Made by a program: the position numbers and the translations under genes | NCBI RefSeq assembly: GCF_000002875.2 | Contig: NC_009410.2 | Span: 882,492 to 946,491, forward strand | Reading direction: 5' to 3' | DNA length: 64,000 nucleotides | Source of the DNA: Leishmania infantum JPCM5 | Lineage: Eukaryota > Euglenozoa > Kinetoplastea > Trypanosomatida > Trypanosomatidae | The notes under the pieces: generated by a model | Database searches by the model: none | Seen by the model: only the letters and a program-made list of their open reading frames with translations | Told to the model about the DNA's origin: nothing | Shown: one piece after another, positions 62,377-64,000 of the stretch | Position numbering within the stretch: position 1 is the first letter of the stretch | Layout: each line of letters opens with the position of its first letter

Positions 62377-64000
62377 ATGGACTCCGCTACAGCAGCTGCG
62401 GAGAGGGCAGCCTCTTCGGCGCTCTCGGCTTCTCTGTCACTCACCACCACACATTCATCGACTACATCCACGGCGACGCTAACGCCGGCGCACGAGGCCC
62501 TGCGGCAAGCCAGGTCGTTTTGTGGGAGCGGCCGTGCTGCGCCCAGTACCTCCTCCTCTGCCAACCTTAGCTCAGGCCATACCGAGTCTAGCCCATGCCC
62601 ATCGCTCGACTCGCATTTGTTACCGGGGCATGCCGGCAACATTGAGGCTATGCACACCGCATGCGTGGCAGGAGTCCATAGACGTGTCACCGCCTCGAAC
62701 CGTCCCAGCTGCAGCAGTGGGCGCAGCAGTAGCACCAGCAGGGCCACGCGCAGTCGAGGTGTCAGCGGCAGCAGCGGCGGGCTGACGAGGACGCCTGGCG
62801 GCGGCGCTGCCACCTGCCTCTCTCCAACATCTGCCTGCGCGACTCACAGCGGGGCATCACTGGAAAACGAGCCGTCGTTGACGCGCCGGTGTTGCTCCTC
62901 CCCTCCTCACGCAGATGCGCAGCTCGCCTCTTTCTCCAGTAGCCTTGCACACCACGGCTCTGGGTCACCGCCCACTCCATCCTCAACTGCACACTCTCCA
63001 GACGCACAGCCGCCGGCACCGACGGCGTGGCCGCTCGCATTGCCTTCTGAGCGCATTCGACAGTGTCAGCTCCACGAGGCGGAAGAAGGTGCTGCGCAGG
63101 AGCTGGCGCAGCAGCAGCACGTGCACTTCCGCGTGCCGATGGTGACCCTAAAGACGTCCGCATCTCCTTCTGTCTACCCCGCCAAGGCGTCAGTGTCTGC
63201 GAGACCGTCCTCGCAGATCTCAGCAGCAGATCAGACCGCTGTGGAGCGGCTGCAAGATCTCTCCTACGCGGAGGTGCAAGAGGCGCAGGAGTGGCTTGCT
63301 AGGGCCGGAAGCGCCAAGCAGGCGTGGGCCGTCTCACGGTCTGTCCCTGTCGTGCGGCCGACAGAGGCCGTTGCCGCCGACCCGCTCGCGAACGAAAGCG
63401 GCGGCACAGCAGCTGCGCTGTTGGAAGCGGCGCCGGCTTCGCTGGACGCGGCGGCTAATCTGCGCTTTTCTCAGTTTTTTCGTGCGTCACTGATGGAGGA
63501 GGACAGCGATGACGCCGCCATGAGCGATGGTGGGCGCGGCGCCGTCCACGGAGGAGCTGGGAAAGACACGGGCACGAGAGAAGCAGTGGAGATGACGAGG
63601 GCGGGCGACGTGAGGCGCAGCACCGGCCCCACGCGTTCGTGTGGTGAGGCTGCGCCGCGCAGTTGCCAACACGGTGGCGCGTTTCCGTCGGCTTGGCCGT
63701 ACGTTGCCAGCGAATTCGATGGGCCGGGTGCTGACGTGGAGGTGGAGAAGGGGGATGGCGATGACCTCACCGACTCTCCCATCACGGGCGTGCCGCCGTC
63801 GAGTACGCACCTGCACCGCACCAGCGTTGATGCTGATGGTAAGGCTGCTGCTCCTCTGCCTGATTCGTCCATTTTTCTTTCGCCATCCGCTCCGGGGGCC
63901 AGCGCCAAGTGTACACTGGTCTGGCCTGCCTCGCCACTGCTTGCGGAGAGAGACTCCAGCACCCCGGCGCGGCGCTCCCTGTCGCCAGCCACTACTGCGA
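62377..64000 (+). CDS. Ser/Ala/Pro-rich hypothetical protein, 5' part only (at least 541 aa)
   Basis: From the ATG at 62377 the frame stays open for 541 codons to the window edge. It is the first ATG after the acceptor at 62191-62192. The protein begins MDSATAAAERAASSALSASL and is mostly low-complexity, rich in Ser, Ala, Thr, Pro, Arg and Gly, so largely disordered. Better-defined stretches are a Gln/Glu/Ala helix (about residues 228-246, including EEGAAQELAQQQHVHF), a second helical stretch (about 290-312, VERLQDLSYAEVQEAQEWLA) and an FSQFFRASLMEEDSDD segment (about 366-381). No domain is recognisable. I cannot name the gene, and its C-terminal part lies outside the window. Confidence 0.65.
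   Translation, partial: MDSATAAAERAASSALSASLSLTTTHSSTTSTATLTPAHEALRQARSFCGSGRAAPSTSSSANLSSGHTESSPCPSLDSHLLPGHAGNIEAMHTACVAGVHRRVTASNRPSCSSGRSSSTSRATRSRGVSGSSGGLTRTPGGGAATCLSPTSACATHSGASLENEPSLTRRCCSSPPHADAQLASFSSSLAHHGSGSPPTPSSTAHSPDAQPPAPTAWPLALPSERIRQCQLHEAEEGAAQELAQQQHVHFRVPMVTLKTSASPSVYPAKASVSARPSSQISAADQTAVERLQDLSYAEVQEAQEWLARAGSAKQAWAVSRSVPVVRPTEAVAADPLANESGGTAAALLEAAPASLDAAANLRFSQFFRASLMEEDSDDAAMSDGGRGAVHGGAGKDTGTREAVEMTRAGDVRRSTGPTRSCGEAAPRSCQHGGAFPSAWPYVASEFDGPGADVEVEKGDGDDLTDSPITGVPPSSTHLHRTSVDADGKAAAPLPDSSIFLSPSAPGASAKCTLVWPASPLLAERDSSTPARRSLSPATTA

Noticed and set aside
1..64000. CRISPR arrays, prophage, bacterial operons or terminators
   Set aside because: The window is eukaryotic kinetoplastid DNA. 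The only short tandem repeats are microsatellites; there are no spacer-repeat arrays.

Overview
The window looks like the nuclear genome of a trypanosomatid, most probably a Leishmania species. Coding sequence is GC-rich. Every gene I can support lies on the plus strand and lacks introns. Long pyrimidine-rich spacers full of CA/TG repeats separate the genes, and several genes have a polypyrimidine tract plus AG (a spliced-leader acceptor) just upstream of the first ATG. This is the layout of part of one polycistronic transcription unit; there is no strand switch and no sign of a promoter. The gene set (an L35 pair among conserved hypothetical genes) reminds me of Leishmania chromosome 26, but that is memory, not something the sequence proves.

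Layout: a small conserved hypothetical protein (1698-2543); a WD40 protein with an acidic tail (3601-5790); two almost identical genes for ribosomal protein L35 (7030-7413 and 8667-9050); a long disordered protein with a CtIP/Sae2-like C-terminal signature (10247-12832); a Sly1-type Sec1/Munc18 protein (13873-15945); a 3,984-residue HECT ubiquitin ligase with three SPRY-like regions and two RanBP2-type zinc fingers (18392-30346); a 5,102-residue protein built from about 33 fibronectin III-like units (31494-46802); Mcm10 (49350-52127); a 100-N assembly gap that cuts off the 5' part of a membrane protein (52695-52924); a coiled-coil hypothetical protein (53663-54991); a MATH-BTB-BTB protein (56376-58310); a broken BRCC36-like JAMM deubiquitinase (59907-60915); and the 5' part of a Ser/Ala-rich protein that runs off the end (62377 onward).

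The genes do not form a classical operon, because kinetoplastid neighbours need not share function. Two themes still recur. One is ubiquitin: the HECT E3, a MATH-BTB protein of the CUL3-adaptor type, and a JAMM deubiquitinase relic. The other is genome maintenance: Mcm10 for replication and a candidate resection factor of the CtIP/Sae2 type. The candidate resection factor, the giant Trp-rich FN3 protein, the L35 duplication whose edge falls on the splice acceptor, and the broken JAMM gene are the parts most worth a second look.
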